From Bacteroidaceae bacterium (lineage in GTDB: Bacteria > Bacteroidota > Bacteroidia > Bacteroidales > Bacteroidaceae): 64,000 nucleotides of DNA. The DNA is taken from positions 270,757-334,756 of the forward strand of contig CABIVS010000002.1 in assembly GCA_902362375.1 (NCBI GenBank), read 5' to 3'. A model generated the notes under the pieces. It was not told where the DNA came from and did no database searches. It was given only the letters and a program-made list of their open reading frames with translations. This document shows, in pieces, positions 62,639-64,000 of the stretch. The position numbers and the translations under genes are program-made. Position 1 is the first letter of the stretch; each line of letters starts with the position of its first letter.

Positions 62639-64000
62639 ATGACTCGAATGAAACATTTGCTTTGTGTTTTTCTGGTAGCAGCTTTGGGAAGTCTTTCTTT
62701 CAAGGCAAACGCATATACCGAACGCAATATGCTGCAGAAAGCGGCAGACGAAACTACGTTGAAAAACGTGTTGGTAATGAAACAGGCTTGGGTGCCTTAC
62801 CCTGCTTATACAGATCGCGCCGCTTGGGACTCGTTGATGGGTCCTAACAAACAACGCCTCATCGAAGCCGGTGAAAAACTCCTCGACTATAAATGGCAGC
62901 TGATACCTGCCACTGCTTATTTGGAGTACGAACGTAGTGGTAACCGGAAAGTGATGGAAGTTCCTTATGACGCCAACCGTCAGGCACTCAACACCCTGAT
63001 GCTCGCCGAACTGGCTGAAGGAAAAGGACGCTTCATCGACCAACTACTGAACGGAGCATATATGAGCTGTGAAATGAATTCATGGGTTTTATCTGCACAC
63101 TTGCCTCGCCAGAGCAGCAAACGTTCACTGCCCGATTTCCGTGAACAGATTATTGACCTCGGTTCAGGCGGATATGGAGCTTTAATGGCTTGGGTACACT
63201 ATTTCTTCCGTAAACCATTCGACAAAATCAATCCCGTGGTATCTTTACAAATGCGTAAAGCAATCAAAGAACGTATTCTCGATCCATATATGAACGACGA
63301 TGAAATGTGGTGGATGGCTTTTAACTGGAAACCGGGGGAAATCATCAACAACTGGAATCCCTGGTGTAATTCAAATGCCCTGCAATGTTTCTTCCTGATG
63401 GAGAACAATAAAGACAAGTTGGCAAAAGCCGTTTACCGCTCCATGCAATCAGTCGACAAATTTATCAATTTCGTGAAGTCTGACGGTGCTTGTGAAGAAG
63501 GTACATCCTACTGGGGACATGCTGCCGGAAAACTCTATGACTATTTGCAGATACTCTCCGACGGCACAGGTGGTAAACTGTCTCTGTTCAATGAACCGAT
63601 GATTCGCCGGATGGGAGAATATATGTCCCGCTCATACGTGGGTAATGGCTGGGTGGTGAACTTTGCTGACGCATCGGCACAAGGAGGAGGTGATCCCTTA
63701 TTAATCTATCGTTTCGGTAAAGCTGTAAACAGCGATGAAATGATGCATTTTGCCGCTTACCTGCTGAATGGGAGAAAGCCGTATGCCACCATGGGCAACG
63801 ATGCTTTCCGTTCGCTCCAGTCTCTGCTTTGCTGTAATGAACTCGCAAAAGCAACTCCGAAACATGATATGCCGGATGTTACCTGGTATCCCGAAACGGA
63901 ATTCTGCTATATGAAGAACAAGAATGGTATGTTCGTTGCCGCTAAAGGCGGATTTAATAACGAAAGTCATAATCACAATGATGTAGGGACCTTCTCTCTA
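62639..64000 (+). CDS. Heparinase II/III-like polysaccharide lyase, 3' end outside window
   Basis: Partial gene, about 454 codons open to the window end. From ATG 62639 a signal peptide ends near Phe-Lys-Ala-Asn-Ala. The N-terminal part is an alpha/alpha toroid: Ala-Trp-Asp-Ser-Leu-Met near 58, Trp-Met-Ala-Phe-Asn-Trp-Lys-Pro-Gly-Glu-Ile-Ile-Asn-Asn-Trp-Asn-Pro-Trp-Cys, and Asp-Gly-Ala-Cys-Glu-Glu-Gly-Thr-Ser-Tyr-Trp, typical of heparinase II/III-type lyases. The beta-sandwich begins with Glu-Ser-His-Asn-His-Asn-Asp-Val-Gly-Thr-Phe, the HxHxD block of the family. Substrate (heparin-like, alginate-like or other uronic-acid glycans) cannot be told. Neighbouring genes beyond the window would decide. 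Confidence 0.85.
   Translation, partial: MTRMKHLLCVFLVAALGSLSFKANAYTERNMLQKAADETTLKNVLVMKQAWVPYPAYTDRAAWDSLMGPNKQRLIEAGEKLLDYKWQLIPATAYLEYERSGNRKVMEVPYDANRQALNTLMLAELAEGKGRFIDQLLNGAYMSCEMNSWVLSAHLPRQSSKRSLPDFREQIIDLGSGGYGALMAWVHYFFRKPFDKINPVVSLQMRKAIKERILDPYMNDDEMWWMAFNWKPGEIINNWNPWCNSNALQCFFLMENNKDKLAKAVYRSMQSVDKFINFVKSDGACEEGTSYWGHAAGKLYDYLQILSDGTGGKLSLFNEPMIRRMGEYMSRSYVGNGWVVNFADASAQGGGDPLLIYRFGKAVNSDEMMHFAAYLLNGRKPYATMGNDAFRSLQSLLCCNELAKATPKHDMPDVTWYPETEFCYMKNKNGMFVAAKGGFNNESHNHNDVGTFSL

Overview
The window reads as a chromosomal segment of a gut Bacteroides species. The evidence is a SusC/SusD pair under an ECF sigma/anti-sigma couple, many lipoproteins and Bacteroidales-only families (DUF4837, DUF4831, DUF4832, DUF4105), a tmRNA whose tag reads GETNYALAA, and promoters of the Bacteroides -33/-7 type (TTTG, about 19 bases, TAnnTTTG). 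I see no IS element, phage, CRISPR array or tRNA. The species cannot be fixed from sequence alone.

Region 1 (1-4.25 kb) holds the 3' part of valS, a terminator, and an orphan membrane histidine kinase. Region 2 (4.5-19.0 kb) is one polysaccharide utilization locus (PUL). A minus-strand ECF sigma gene faces away from a FecR-type anti-sigma gene, followed by SusC (with an STN domain), SusD, a SusE/FISUMP-like lipoprotein, a DUF4832-type lipoprotein, a GH35 beta-galactosidase and a GH89 alpha-N-acetylglucosaminidase, closed by a perfect 20-bp hairpin. The enzyme pair suggests alpha-GlcNAc-capped, galactose-containing host glycans such as mucin O-glycans. The anti-sigma/SusC gap carries what looks like a cis-antisense small RNA with its own promoter and terminator; two hairpins there have the same loop hexamer.

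Region 3 (19.1-27.2 kb, minus strand) holds two conserved hypotheticals, secA, a degenerate alkaline-phosphatase-fold protein and a DUF4105 membrane protein. Region 4 (27.6-35.3 kb, plus) is an envelope-biogenesis run: coaX (probably a TTG start), an outer-membrane barrel, a TPR protein, lptC, a CNNM/CorC-type transporter and a PpiD-like chaperone. Region 5 is a single large DUF4062-NTPase-TPR gene (35.5-38.8 kb) between housekeeping genes; it is the most unusual protein in the window. Region 6 (38.9-47.3 kb) has rlmN, a DUF4837 lipoprotein, pdxA, a sigma-54 activator overlapping lptE, a TPR-like protein, secG, an MFS transporter and a PqqD-like protein. Region 7 (47.5-50.5 kb, minus) has a small membrane protein, a DUF4831 protein and nnr. 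Region 8 (51-57.7 kb, plus) has a winged-helix protein, a POT peptide transporter, hpt, adk, obgE, pgeF, a B3/B4 editing-like protein and an M23 peptidase. Region 9 has a lactonase lipoprotein (minus), ssrA, a DUF4419 protein (minus), dinB, and the start of a heparinase II/III-like gene that runs off the end.

The intergenic DNA is unusually structured. Two different dispersed elements occur twice each with exact architecture: an 88-bp element of 21-bp units (4349 and 50702) and a 132-bp element of six 22-bp units (27227 and 62350). There are also a 29-bp perfect palindrome after pdxA, a recurring GGATTACACGG-type terminator hairpin, and several spacers made of short AT-rich repeats. All assignments are from reading the sequence and recalled family features; nothing was searched or computed.
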